Of a DNA stretch of 64,000 bases, positions 8,420 through 17,062 are shown in pieces. Position 1 is the first letter of the stretch. Each line of letters begins with the position of its first letter. The notes beneath the pieces were generated by a model. It did not search any database. It saw only the letters and a list, made by a program, of their open reading frames with translations, and was not told the origin of the DNA. This stretch comes from Salinibacillus xinjiangensis (GTDB taxonomy: Bacteria; Bacillota; Bacilli; Bacillales; Alkalibacillaceae), in NCBI RefSeq assembly GCF_009649735.1, contig NZ_WJNH01000014.1:1-64000 (forward strand), in the 5' to 3' direction. Both the position numbers and the translations under genes were made by a program.

Positions 8420-10132
8420 TTATTCTTCTAAAGTAGATGTATCCCCTGTAGGAAGGCCAAGCTCCCAGGATTTTAGTAAACGACGCATGATCTTTCCGCT
8501 TCGTGTTTTTGGAATCGTATCCTTAATTTCAATTTCTCTAGGTGCAGCATGTGCACTTAGTCCCTTTTTCACAAATAGACGAATTTCCTCAAGTAATTCA
8601 TCTGATTGCGAGTAGCCTTCACGAAGGGTAATAAATGCTTTAATAATTTCCCCACGCTCTGGATCTGGCTTTCCAATAACTCCTGCTTCCGCAACGGCAG
8701 GATGCTCAATTAGTTTACTTTCAACCTCAAATGGCCCTACACGTTCACCAGATGTGTTAATCACATCGTCTAAACGTCCTTGGAACCAGAAGTAGCCATC
8801 CTCATCCATATAGGCACTGTCTCCTGATACATACCAACCATTAATAAAATAGCTTTCATATTTTTCAGGACGCTTCCAAATTTGACGCATCATAGATGGC
8901 CAACCCTTTTTAATGGCAAGGTTCCCCATTTGTTTTGGTGGTAGCACATTCCCTTCATTATCTACAATTGCTGCTTCCACTCCTGGAATTGGTTTACCCA
9001 TTGAACCGGGTTTAATAGGTAGACTAGGGAAATTACTGATCAACTGCGCACCTGTTTCAGTCATCCACCAGTTATCATGAATTCGCTTATCAAATGCCTC
9101 TAATCCCCAATGCACAACCTCAGGATTTAACGGCTCCCCAACACTTAGAATATGGCGCAATGAAGATAGGTCAAATTTATTTGCTACCTCACTACCTGCA
9201 CTTAGTAGTTTACGGAAGGCAGTAGGAGCAGAATACCAAACGGTCACTTTATATTTTTCAAGAGTTCCATACCAATCCTCAGGTGTAAATCGTCCACCAC
9301 GAATGACATTGGTTACTCCGTTTAACCAAGGAGCAAATATCCCATAACTTGTACCAGTTACCCAGCCTGGGTCTGCTGTACACCAATATACATCATCCTC
9401 TTTCAAGTCTAATACCCAGCGACCTGTAGCATACTGCTGAATCATTGCATTATGGACATGATAAACCCCTTTAGGCTTCCCTGTAGAACCTGATGTATAG
9501 TGAATGACCATTCCATCCTCTAAATCTACCCATTCGATTTCCAATTCATCTGAAGCTTGTTTCATTTCTTGTTCGAAATCGATGTACTGGTTCCCTTCAC
9601 GCATTCCGCCGACCAGAACAATTTGTTTTAAATGCGGGAGTTTATCTTGAGGTACTCGATCTAACAATTCAGGTGTTGTAACTAACATTTTGGCTTCACT
9701 ATCTTCTAGACGATCATGAACTGCCTGCTCCATAAAGGCCTCAAATAGTGGGCCTGCAATGGCACCAACCTTTAAAATACCAAGGAAACTCATATAAAAT
9801 TCCGGACTTCTTGGCATAAAAAGAAATACGCGATCTCCCTTTTCTACATTATGCTTTTTCAAAACGTTTGCAAACTGATTACTCTTTTCCTTTAACTGTG
9901 CAAAGGTTAAGCTTTCTTCACGATCTGGTGAAGAATACAAGAGGGCAACCTTATCCTTTTTATTAGGATCCTCCGCATGTCTGTCAACGGCCTCATAAGC
10001 AATGTTAACCTTCCCTGTCGTATCCCAGCTAAATTGGTTGTTTATTTCTTTCCAGTCAAAATTCTTATACACTTGTTCATAGTCTTTTAAATTATGGTTT
10101 CCTTCTCTAGCTGCTATAGGTTTCATATGCAT
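8420..10132 (-). CDS. acsA: Acetyl-coenzyme A synthetase
   Basis: AcsA activates acetate to acetyl-CoA via acetyl-AMP, allowing growth on acetate and overflow products. The 570-aa sequence follows B. subtilis AcsA throughout: the P-loop-like A3 motif YTSGSTGKPKG, WWMTETGAQ, the A8 hinge region GYFWFQGRLDD and the acetylation-site motif PKTRSGKIMRR near the C-terminus, whose Lys is the known target of acetyltransferase control in the family. I start at the ATG at 10132 (MHMKPIAAREGNHNLKDYE) behind a GGGG-rich ribosome-binding site. A strong cre site lies just upstream. In B. subtilis acsA sits elsewhere beside acuABC, which are not here. Confidence 0.96.
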   Translation of the reverse strand: MHMKPIAAREGNHNLKDYEQVYKNFDWKEINNQFSWDTTGKVNIAYEAVDRHAEDPNKKDKVALLYSSPDREESLTFAQLKEKSNQFANVLKKHNVEKGDRVFLFMPRSPEFYMSFLGILKVGAIAGPLFEAFMEQAVHDRLEDSEAKMLVTTPELLDRVPQDKLPHLKQIVLVGGMREGNQYIDFEQEMKQASDELEIEWVDLEDGMVIHYTSGSTGKPKGVYHVHNAMIQQYATGRWVLDLKEDDVYWCTADPGWVTGTSYGIFAPWLNGVTNVIRGGRFTPEDWYGTLEKYKVTVWYSAPTAFRKLLSAGSEVANKFDLSSLRHILSVGEPLNPEVVHWGLEAFDKRIHDNWWMTETGAQLISNFPSLPIKPGSMGKPIPGVEAAIVDNEGNVLPPKQMGNLAIKKGWPSMMRQIWKRPEKYESYFINGWYVSGDSAYMDEDGYFWFQGRLDDVINTSGERVGPFEVESKLIEHPAVAEAGVIGKPDPERGEIIKAFITLREGYSQSDELLEEIRLFVKKGLSAHAAPREIEIKDTIPKTRSGKIMRRLLKSWELGLPTGDTSTLEE

Positions 10133-10150
10133 ATTTCCCCACCCCTTATT

Positions 10151-10164
10151 TGTAATCGTTTTCA
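10151..10164 (-). promoter_or_regulatory. Catabolite-responsive element (cre) for CcpA upstream of acsA
   Basis: On the minus strand TGAAAACGATTACA fits the cre consensus TGWNANCGNTNWCA at every fixed position, 18 bp before the acsA start. B. subtilis acsA is repressed by CcpA through a cre site, so the same control is expected. Confidence 0.75.
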
Positions 10165-10300
10165 ACATTTGTGTACCTGTATGGTACTACAAACTTATGC
10201 AACAATCACTATTTTTATTAAAATTTATAATATTTGGTTAATTACTATTTTACCTAAAAATAGAACAAATTTAAAGTAGCTATATGATTAACTATAGACT

Positions 10301-10332
10301 CAAAAAAAGAGGCAGAACTATATGTCTGCCTC
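10301..10332 (-). terminator. Terminator of the gerABC-like operon
   Basis: On the minus strand GAGGCAGA pairs with TCTGCCTC and is followed by seven Ts. The loop contains the stop codon of the last gene. Confidence 0.9.
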
Positions 10333-10815
10333 TCCACTTACTGGAAGCTCTCTATCTTGGTTGTTTGACTTATTTGAAGGGTTTTCCTCGTTATTTTGAC
10401 TACCATTACTATTTCCGTTTTGATTGGAGTTGGTTTCATTAGGATTTGGATCCTGTGGCTCCACATTGTTTTGATTATTGCCATTTGATTTCTTTTTTCG
10501 TCCTTTTCCTCTGATTGTATCAACTAGTAGTTTAATTTCACTCATTAACTGGCTTTTTCCAGATTTATTTCTTCCCTCTCGTGAATACTTAACACCTGCA
10601 AGTGTACCCACACTGTATAAGGCGTATTTCAACCCCTGCATTAGTACATCAAAATTAAGTCCTTTTAGTTTAAAAGCGGCAAATCCAATTCCTAACACAA
10701 CAGCTACCAATGGGATATAACGATTACTTACTCTACTGGCTCGGCGAATTGCATAAAGGAGAAAGGTAAGAGCGACATATCCAGTAAACTCAACATTCAT
10801 CAATTGTTCAAGCAC
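10318..10815 (-). CDS. Small membrane protein with Asn-rich tail, end of ger operon
   Basis: I do not recognise this 165-aa protein. Residues about 10-50 hold two hydrophobic segments (FTGYVALTFLLYAI and YIPLVAVVLGIGFAAF), followed by a weakly hydrophobic stretch and a basic patch. The last ~60 residues are a low-complexity Asn/Gln/Ser/Glu tail. The two-span head resembles small phage holins and also the small two-span 'D' proteins encoded in some gerA-type operons. The start is the GTG at 10815, with AGAGGG 8 nt upstream; the GTG three codons earlier abuts the same site. It follows gerC by about 90 nt and shares its terminator, so a role in the same germinant receptor is plausible but unproven. 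Confidence 0.7.
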   Translation of the reverse strand: MLEQLMNVEFTGYVALTFLLYAIRRASRVSNRYIPLVAVVLGIGFAAFKLKGLNFDVLMQGLKYALYSVGTLAGVKYSREGRNKSGKSQLMSEIKLLVDTIRGKGRKKKSNGNNQNNVEPQDPNPNETNSNQNGNSNGSQNNEENPSNKSNNQDRELPVSGEADI

Positions 10816-10904
10816 GCCATTCACCCTCTCTTAAAAGCAAAGGTCGCTTCCTTTACATTCAATGCAGAGAGGGTTGCTTATGTGTATGTCATAGCCTAAA
10901 CATT

Positions 10905-12002
10905 TTATTCAATTACACCTGTGCCTGTTATATTTGCCTTCACGTTAACATCAAATCGAATTTGGTCATAAATGTTTTGCCATTCTTTTACCTTTACATT
11001 TTCATCTCCACTATGATTGGCTCTATATCTTAGTCCAAACCCGAGGGGGTCATAGTGTGAATCCTGCAGCTTTTTAAATAAAGCTTCCGTTCGCTTTTTT
11101 ACTACTTGTTCAACCAATTGATTGTATTGATCCATCTTCTCTTCTTTAATTTCTACCATTGATTCTTCTATATTACCCTTTATATTTACTTTATATTTAA
11201 TAACTGGTTTTTGAGAATCTGTCGATAGGATTTGGTAGCTACTGCTCAATTGATCAATAGATAGAATAAAATGCTGCTTCACTCCCTGAATCTTAATGCT
11301 CACTTTGTCATATCCCCTGTTTAACAAATTAAACAACTCGGTTTCATCATCCTTTAAGGGAAGTGGCTTTTCACCTTTCTTAACTAAACACATAGTCATA
11401 ATTGAAAAAATATCATCTTTGACTTCAATAATAGGTAAATACCCATCAATGCCTCTTTCCTCTAAGTTACGGCGAAAGTGAAAGAGATAATTGGTTGTAA
11501 CATAGGGAGATTCAGTTCCCGTTTCACCAAAAAATAAAAATAATTCGTTTGAAGGTAATCGTTCTCCCTTTGGCTCATGTGCCAACACTTCTCTAGCTGT
11601 TGGCTTTCCTACGCCTATAAAAGCAATTTGCTGAATATCACGTCTTCTCGTAAACCAGTCCATGGTTTGGCCAATATCTCTTTCTAAAATTTTCTCACCC
11701 AACACAATTATTTTCATATGCCCAAAATCTAACTCATTGCTTGTTTTGGCTTTTATTCGACTTACAGCCTCTGCAATGGTACGCCCTGTTTCCGTAGCTA
11801 ATTGAAAGTTTTTTCCTTGTTCATTTGCTTCAGAGCTAGGAAAAGCAATTTTCAAAATGACCTCATAATTTTTCTCATTTTCCTGTGATTGATCAATTCC
11901 CATGCTAACGACAAAGGAACGCTTATCTATATCCTTAAAGCCGCAGCTAGACAGGACTACTAATGTACATATCAACATGCATGTTTGAAAGAGGGTCTTC
12001 AT
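10905..12002 (-). CDS. Germinant receptor lipoprotein, Ger(x)C family
   Basis: The C subunit of a GerA-type germinant receptor, a lipoprotein on the outer face of the spore inner membrane. The 365-aa protein starts with a lipoprotein signal (MKTLFQTCMLICTLVVLSSCGF; lipobox LSSC) and shows the Ger(x)C features KRSFVVSMGIDQ and the C-terminal helical domain. It overlaps gerB by 4 nt, indicating translational coupling. Which germinant is sensed cannot be told from the sequence. Confidence 0.93.
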   Translation of the reverse strand: MKTLFQTCMLICTLVVLSSCGFKDIDKRSFVVSMGIDQSQENEKNYEVILKIAFPSSEANEQGKNFQLATETGRTIAEAVSRIKAKTSNELDFGHMKIIVLGEKILERDIGQTMDWFTRRRDIQQIAFIGVGKPTAREVLAHEPKGERLPSNELFLFFGETGTESPYVTTNYLFHFRRNLEERGIDGYLPIIEVKDDIFSIMTMCLVKKGEKPLPLKDDETELFNLLNRGYDKVSIKIQGVKQHFILSIDQLSSSYQILSTDSQKPVIKYKVNIKGNIEESMVEIKEEKMDQYNQLVEQVVKKRTEALFKKLQDSHYDPLGFGLRYRANHSGDENVKVKEWQNIYDQIRFDVNVKANITGTGVIE

Positions 12003-13135
12003 TTACTTTTTGACCTCCTAACCGCATAAAGCAGCACACTACAGGAGATGGCGCCTACCAATAATAACAAGCTAAAATAAAACTTTGAGAAATCAAAAAT
12101 GTGTACCTGACTAAATAAATATGGACTAGATATTGTAAATACGGAGAAAACCAATAAGATCATACTTGGAACCATGGCGATTCCCTTCCACTTTTTCTTC
12201 GGTAAAATGCTTTTTAAGGTTTCCACTCCTACGTGGCAAGTAATCGTTGCTGTACTTATTGAAATTCCAATATAAAGGAGAAGAAAAATAAATAATACTC
12301 GCTCAATAAATCCAAATTCCATTCGAATGGAATCTGCAGTCGAAAACCAAGGATAAATATAGTTTTCTGAACCATCCACCCCATTAAAACCAATCGGAAT
12401 TAAAAAAGATGTAAAAATATTGACCGTTGCTAAGATTCCAAGCAGTAAAAATGGAATAAGCTTGAGTTTATTTACTTTTGGCTTTAGTACACGGTTATAA
12501 ATGGAGATAAAATAAAAGCCAATCATTGAATAGGATGCAGCACCGATTGTACTAATAGAAGGCTTCTCAAAAGAATGTATAAAAACAACTTTTATGGCAT
12601 CCCAACTTAATAATTGATTAAAATAGGCTTTAAAGAATATCGCTATAATAAGCGGAAGACTGATTAGTAGAACGATCTCTAGTGCATATAAGGTTTTTTC
12701 TGTTTTCATTAAGGCTCCAAAACTTACTAGAGCAAGAAAAACAGCACCGATTAAAAATGAGGGCATCTCTGGATTTATAAAAATATTGGTAATATCAATA
12801 AAGGACACGAGAATAAACCAAGCAGAGCAAAAATACAAGATCGCCACGAAAAATAGATAGGTAAAGGCAAACCACTTAGGAGTATAGGTAAGGACAATTT
12901 CTGGTTGCCCTTTACCAGGAAACTTTAACATAGAATTGGTGAAAATATAGAAATAGAACATCGTCAGTACAATAGCTATGACCAGTGCCATTACAGTCCC
13001 ATTTAAGCGGTCTTGAATGAGGATACGAGGAACAAGGGCAACAACATTCGCCAGCATATAGAGAACAACTAAGTAGTAGAAATAGCGGCTCACCCTACTT
13101 CCTCCTCCCTTACGATTGTTGTTTGCTTTCTCCAT
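11999..13135 (-). CDS. Germinant receptor permease-like subunit, GerB family
   Basis: The B subunit of a GerA-type receptor, an APC-superfamily-like integral membrane protein that takes part in germinant binding. The 378-aa protein has about ten hydrophobic segments spread along its length. It overlaps gerA by 26 nt and gerC by 4 nt, so the three are one translation-coupled operon. B. subtilis YndE and GerBB are the same type. Confidence 0.92.
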   Translation of the reverse strand: MEKANNNRKGGGSRVSRYFYYLVVLYMLANVVALVPRILIQDRLNGTVMALVIAIVLTMFYFYIFTNSMLKFPGKGQPEIVLTYTPKWFAFTYLFFVAILYFCSAWFILVSFIDITNIFINPEMPSFLIGAVFLALVSFGALMKTEKTLYALEIVLLISLPLIIAIFFKAYFNQLLSWDAIKVVFIHSFEKPSISTIGAASYSMIGFYFISIYNRVLKPKVNKLKLIPFLLLGILATVNIFTSFLIPIGFNGVDGSENYIYPWFSTADSIRMEFGFIERVLFIFLLLYIGISISTATITCHVGVETLKSILPKKKWKGIAMVPSMILLVFSVFTISSPYLFSQVHIFDFSKFYFSLLLLVGAISCSVLLYAVRRSKSK

Positions 13136-14459
13136 AAAATAGTTTTAGATAAGGATGTCCAACACTGTCTAATGACACCAAATAATAAATGAGAGCTATC
13201 GTTCCAATGACAAGTCCAATTAGCCCCGTAAACGTTGTGAGAGCTAACAAAATATACTTCATCACTCTCATCGCAAAGCTCATTTCGTTAATTGGGATAA
13301 TAAAATTGGAAATGGCAACTGCCGCCACAATGATAATCATAATATTCGATACTAATCCCGCTTCTGTTGCTGCTTGTCCTAATATCAACCCACCAACAGT
13401 TGTAGCCGTAGAACCTATCGTTTTAGGTAAACGAATAGATGCCTCGGTAAGCATTTCCATCATGAGTAACATGAACAGAACCTCTAGATAGGAAGGATAC
13501 GGAACTGGTACTCGGCTCCCAGCAATGGAAAAAGCTAATTGAATCCGCAGAACCTCTGGATTATAAGACGTTACCCCTACATAAGCAGATGGTAGAAATA
13601 AACTGATTCCTAAGCCAAGATAACGAAGTGAGAGCAAAAACTTAGACACCCAATATGGCTGATAAAAATCCTCCATAGAACTCATAAAATCAAAAAAGAC
13701 AGTCGGAGCAATTAACACGAACGGCAAGCCCTCAATCATGATAATAATCTTGCCTTGGGACAGATTATATGCAATGCGATCCGGACGCTCCGTAACTAGC
13801 ATCGTAGGAAATAGTCGTTTTTTCTTATTGGTTAGTGCGCGGTGAAGCTCTCCCGCTGATTGAACTATGGGACGATTGGCTTTGTCTAATTTCTTTTGTA
13901 CTTCTTCCACTACCTTAGCATCCACTTTTTCAGCATCATAAACCACGGCCACCTCAATATTGGATTTACTACCTATATTGGGAGCATTCTCAATTTTTAA
14001 GCTCTTTTCATGATATCGATGACGAATTAAATTGATATTGGTATTAATATCTTCGCTTAAAGCTTTTTGCGGGCCAATAATTGTGGTTTCAACACTTGCA
14101 TCTAATACGGCTGTGTTTTCTTGATGCCTTAACCCTACTAGGTGTACCTCATCTTGAATCAACAGTACAACTGTACCATGAAGCATTTCCTTAATGGTTT
14201 CTTGTTCATCTACAAAGCTTTTATAGTAAGGCAGACTTTGAACGTAGCTTTCAAACTTTTCTAGATTGGCATACTCAAAAAAAGGTCGATAAAACAAATC
14301 ATGAATTTGAGATTGATCGACAATGGTAGAAATATAAATGATTTCTGCTTTTTCTTTACCTGTATTCAAGGTTTGAAAATTAACATCTTGAGTTGATTTA
14401 AAATTACTCTCAATTAATGGTTTTACTCTTTCTACATCACTTTTCTTTTTTTGGAACAA
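13110..14459 (-). CDS. Germinant receptor subunit, GerA family
   Basis: The A subunit of a GerA-type germinant receptor, which recent work on the family shows to form oligomeric ion channels. The N-terminal ~240 residues are a soluble domain; the C-terminal part has about five spans with the conserved blocks FPTMLVTERPD, EGLPFVLIAPTVF and GVTSYNPEVLRIQLAFSIA. At 449 aa it is at the short end of the family because the N-terminal region is brief. Translation starts at a TTG (14459), with AAAGGGG 9 nt upstream. It is the first gene of the four-gene operon. A sporulation (sigma-G) promoter would be expected; I could not identify one convincingly. Confidence 0.93.
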   Translation of the reverse strand: MFQKKKSDVERVKPLIESNFKSTQDVNFQTLNTGKEKAEIIYISTIVDQSQIHDLFYRPFFEYANLEKFESYVQSLPYYKSFVDEQETIKEMLHGTVVLLIQDEVHLVGLRHQENTAVLDASVETTIIGPQKALSEDINTNINLIRHRYHEKSLKIENAPNIGSKSNIEVAVVYDAEKVDAKVVEEVQKKLDKANRPIVQSAGELHRALTNKKKRLFPTMLVTERPDRIAYNLSQGKIIIMIEGLPFVLIAPTVFFDFMSSMEDFYQPYWVSKFLLSLRYLGLGISLFLPSAYVGVTSYNPEVLRIQLAFSIAGSRVPVPYPSYLEVLFMLLMMEMLTEASIRLPKTIGSTATTVGGLILGQAATEAGLVSNIMIIIVAAVAISNFIIPINEMSFAMRVMKYILLALTTFTGLIGLVIGTIALIYYLVSLDSVGHPYLKLFYGESKQQS

Positions 14460-14552
14460 TAGTCCATTCCCCTTTGAGTGTTATTCCACGAACTTCCTTA
14501 CATATAAAGTTTTCACTAAAGAGGAATGGTTATACAATTTAGACCCGATAAA

Positions 14553-15368
14553 TCAATCTGTTACTTTATGTTGATTCGTAATGAGTCCTTGACTGAATAA
14601 ATCATGGATAGCCTCATAAACATGTCTCACTTCATGGGAGGCATGTTGTTTCACTTTGTCTTCAGCCTGTGGCATGACATAACTATGTGGTGTGAGGTCA
14701 AACATAGAGATATCATTAAATGAATCGCCAATACAAGCAATCTCATTCGGTTCAATATGTAGCGAATCTAGAATAGCCTGAACCCCATTTCCTTTATTAA
14801 TATGTTTCGGCATAATATCTAAGCAATGTGGATCAGAAATAAAGGTATCGACTTGCTCTGTAAATGGCTGAAGCTGCTTCTGTACCTGTTTTAGCGTTTC
14901 ATTCTCTGCGTTTAAGGATATTTTGGATATTTCAAGTCCATTGTTAACCTTTTCTAAAATATGAGGATCCGCTATGATTGGGAAAAACAAGCGTGCGTCA
15001 TCAATAGCATTTAACATCGACTCATCTTGGACAATGGCCTGATTTTCTGAAAAAAGGGTAACTTTAATATCGTCTATTTCCGTTAAAAATTGATATACAT
15101 CCCTTACGATATCTGCGGAAAATATTTTCCCCATAAGTCTTTCTCCATTATTGGAATATACATAGGCACCATTTTGGCTAATACGATGACCTTTGTAGCC
15201 AATAATATCGAGAACTTCTTTGATTTCAACATCCATACGACCACTAGCTATCCCAACATCAACCCCATAATCAATCGCTTTACGAATAGCCTGTTTGTCT
15301 TTTTCTATGATTTCTTTATGATGAGTTAAAAGTGTTCCATCTAAATCGCTTATAATCATTTTTATCAT
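14553..15368 (-). CDS. Cof-type HAD-superfamily phosphatase
   Basis: A haloacid dehalogenase-superfamily hydrolase of the Cof/YkrA/YwpJ type, usually a phosphatase of sugar phosphates, FMN or other small phosphorylated metabolites. Motif I is DLDGTLL at the N-terminus (nucleophile Asp and acid/base Asp), and motif IV is GDSFNDISMF near the end; the C2-type cap lies between them. The 271-aa length is normal. The start is the ATG at 15368, with AGGAGG 7 nt upstream. It lies between the ger operon and a tRNA gene, with no obvious functional link. Substrate unknown. Confidence 0.9.
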   Translation of the reverse strand: MIKMIISDLDGTLLTHHKEIIEKDKQAIRKAIDYGVDVGIASGRMDVEIKEVLDIIGYKGHRISQNGAYVYSNNGERLMGKIFSADIVRDVYQFLTEIDDIKVTLFSENQAIVQDESMLNAIDDARLFFPIIADPHILEKVNNGLEISKISLNAENETLKQVQKQLQPFTEQVDTFISDPHCLDIMPKHINKGNGVQAILDSLHIEPNEIACIGDSFNDISMFDLTPHSYVMPQAEDKVKQHASHEVRHVYEAIHDLFSQGLITNQHKVTD

Positions 15369-15458
15369 CAAAATTCCTCCTAGTAGTACGTATAAGCACT
15401 ATTAATAGTCTAAATAGTATTCTTGTTTTCATGCAAAAAGGGTTTATGATAGAGGAAA

Positions 15459-15496
15459 ATAAAAAGGCCCAACATTCTTGGGCGTGAATGTTGGGC
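15459..15496 (-). terminator. Terminator after tRNA-Arg
   Basis: On the minus strand an 11-bp perfect stem (GCCCAACATTC/GAATGTTGGGC, 15467-15477 with 15486-15496) is followed by TTTTTATTTT. Confidence 0.9.
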
Positions 15497-15519
15497 TAGA
15501 AAGCTTAATCATAAACAAA

Positions 15520-15592
15520 CGGCCCCGACAGGATTCGAACCTGTGACGCACGGTTTAGGAAACCGACGCTCTATCCCCTGAGCTACGGAGCC
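15520..15592 (-). tRNA. tRNA-Arg (anticodon CCT)
   Basis: A complete cloverleaf reads on the minus strand. The acceptor arm GGCTCCG/CGGGGCC closes with one G-U pair, the D arm contains GCTCAGGGGATAGAGC, the anticodon loop TTCCTAA gives anticodon CCT (AGG codons) and the T arm has GGTTCGAATCC. No CCA is encoded. It is a single gene with its own terminator. Confidence 0.96.
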
Positions 15593-15643
15593 AATAGAAA
15601 CATCAACTATTATACAAAATATTACTCAAGTTGAAAAGGGGGC

Positions 15644-15696
15644 TTTAACACTTTAAAGCGTGTGGGGACAGACCCCACTTACGCTAAAGTGTTAAA
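15644..15696. repeat. 53-bp inverted repeat with GGGGACAGACCCC core
   Basis: TTTAACACTTTA (15644-15655) and TAAAGTGTTAAA (15685-15696) are perfect inverted arms. Inside them GCGTGTGGGG and CCCCACTTACGC form a second, imperfect stem around an ACAGA loop. It overlaps the proI stop codon. The GTGGGG-ACAGA-CCCC core looks like the dispersed intergenic repeats seen in many Bacillota. Confidence 0.8.
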
Positions 15697-16525
15697 GGGA
15701 TGGGTTTCGTTGGTATGGACGACCAAGCTCTTGGGAACGCTCTGTGGCGCTTTTTACGCATTCAATTAGCGCTTCTTGGTAATTGTATTTTTGTAGCGTT
15801 TCAAGCCCAGCTTGTGTAGTGCCCCCAGGACTTGTAATTTTTTTACGTAAGTCTTCAGGTCGCTCATTAGTTGTTTTTAGCATTTCTGCTGCTCCTACAA
15901 GGGTCTGAACAATCAGCTCTTTAGAAACCTTTTCCTGTAGCCCTGCTTGCTTTGCTGCCGTTTCCATTGCTTCCACAAGATAGTAGATATAGGCAGGACC
16001 ACTCCCAGAAATCCCTGTTACTGCGTGGAGATCATCCTCGTCTACCACGGTTGTCGTTCCTATGTTTGTAAATAATTGCTTTGCGGCTTCAACATGCTGT
16101 GGATAGGCATATTCCCCAGCAGCAATCGCCGTGGCCGAAAAGCCAATTGTAGCAGATGTATTTGGCATCGCTCGAATCACAGGTACGTTTTTCCCTAATT
16201 CTGCCGTTATAAAATCAGTAGAAATTCCCGCCAATACAGATACGACTAACTGATTTTCCTTAATTTCGTTTTTTACAGATTCAATCCCTTCTTTCACATC
16301 CTTAGGTTTCATCGATAAAATCACGATATCGGCATTCTTTACAACCTCTTTTTTGTCGGATGAGGTTACAACATTGTAGACATCCCTTAACCTGCTTAAC
16401 CGCTCTTGATTTTCTTTATTGGTTACGTAAATTTGCTTCGGCTGTAAAAACCCTTTCCCTATAACGCCTGTAATAATGGCCTCAGCCATGGACCCAGCAC
16501 CAATAAAGGCTACTTTCTTAAACAT
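15692..16525 (-). CDS. proI: Pyrroline-5-carboxylate reductase
   Basis: Catalyses the last step of proline synthesis, NAD(P)H-dependent reduction of pyrroline-5-carboxylate. The 277-aa protein has the Rossmann glycine motif GAGSMAEAI (residues 9-17) and the C-terminal ProC signature region GISGSGPAYIYYLVEAM...SPGGTTQAGL. It is preceded by a T-box with a proline specifier, like B. subtilis proI, hence the symbol. The C-terminus ends RNPSL, and its stop codon lies inside a dispersed inverted repeat, so the repeat may have replaced the original last residues. ComER-type paralogues exist but lack this T-box context. Confidence 0.95.
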   Translation of the reverse strand: MFKKVAFIGAGSMAEAIITGVIGKGFLQPKQIYVTNKENQERLSRLRDVYNVVTSSDKKEVVKNADIVILSMKPKDVKEGIESVKNEIKENQLVVSVLAGISTDFITAELGKNVPVIRAMPNTSATIGFSATAIAAGEYAYPQHVEAAKQLFTNIGTTTVVDEDDLHAVTGISGSGPAYIYYLVEAMETAAKQAGLQEKVSKELIVQTLVGAAEMLKTTNERPEDLRKKITSPGGTTQAGLETLQKYNYQEALIECVKSATERSQELGRPYQRNPSL

Positions 16526-16575
16526 GTCACTTGCCTCCTGTTTTCATTTTTTATCAAAACCAAATTATATCCAAC

Positions 16576-16856
16576 ATAAAAACCCATTCCGCCTCATGCA
16601 ATGAGCATAAGGACGGAATGGGTTATCCCGCGGTACCACCTTGTATTGACATTAAACACCCAGAGGCAATTCTCTGAGTCGTATAAAGTCCTCTCTAGAC
16701 CCGATAACGCACGGTTGGCGATCAGGTTGAACACCCTGATAGCTCCCAGGTAGGTTTCAATAATGCCGAAGTGATGGAACCTTTCAGCCGATGAGTTCCA
16801 ATCTCTTTCACCCGATTCATTATCTACTGGCCTGTTCATAGCCGATTCATATTGTT
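16576..16856 (-). promoter_or_regulatory. T-box riboswitch upstream of proI (proline specifier CCU)
   Basis: The minus-strand leader contains the T-box sequence AGGTGGTACCGCGG (about 16627-16640), an antiterminator, and a terminator hairpin AACCCATTCCG/CGGAATGGGTT followed by TTTTT (16576-16625). Stem I carries a GAAA-CCT-A context at 16752-16754, readable as a CCU proline specifier. Uncharged tRNA-Pro would stabilise the antiterminator and switch on proI. Specifier assignment is by eye. Confidence 0.9.
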
Positions 16857-16862
16857 TTTAGT

Positions 16863-16891
16863 ATTATGCAAGGTATTCGCAAATATGTCAA
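16863..16891 (-). promoter_or_regulatory. Promoter of the proI T-box leader
   Basis: On the minus strand -35 TTGACA (16886-16891) and -10 CATAAT (16863-16868) are 17 bp apart, placing the start near 16856 at the beginning of the T-box leader. Confidence 0.75.
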
Positions 16892-17062
16892 TAGCTAATT
16901 ATCTTAAAATTCAATTAATACATATTATGCAGTTAGGAAATGCTAATGTTTAAAAAAGAATTAACATTTTATTCTTATGACGTAATCTTGCTCGATGTGA
17001 TAAAATATAACCTGTCTATTTTTTGTTAAAACTGTTACATGTTCTCGAAGGGAGCTTAAGTC

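Noticed and set aside
10318-10815. Holin of a prophage remnant
   Set aside because: Apart from two hydrophobic spans there is no phage context; the gene shares a terminator with gerABC genes, so operon membership explains it better.
16594-16839. Open reading frame inside the proI leader
   Set aside because: It lies wholly within the T-box riboswitch, whose conserved RNA elements explain the sequence.
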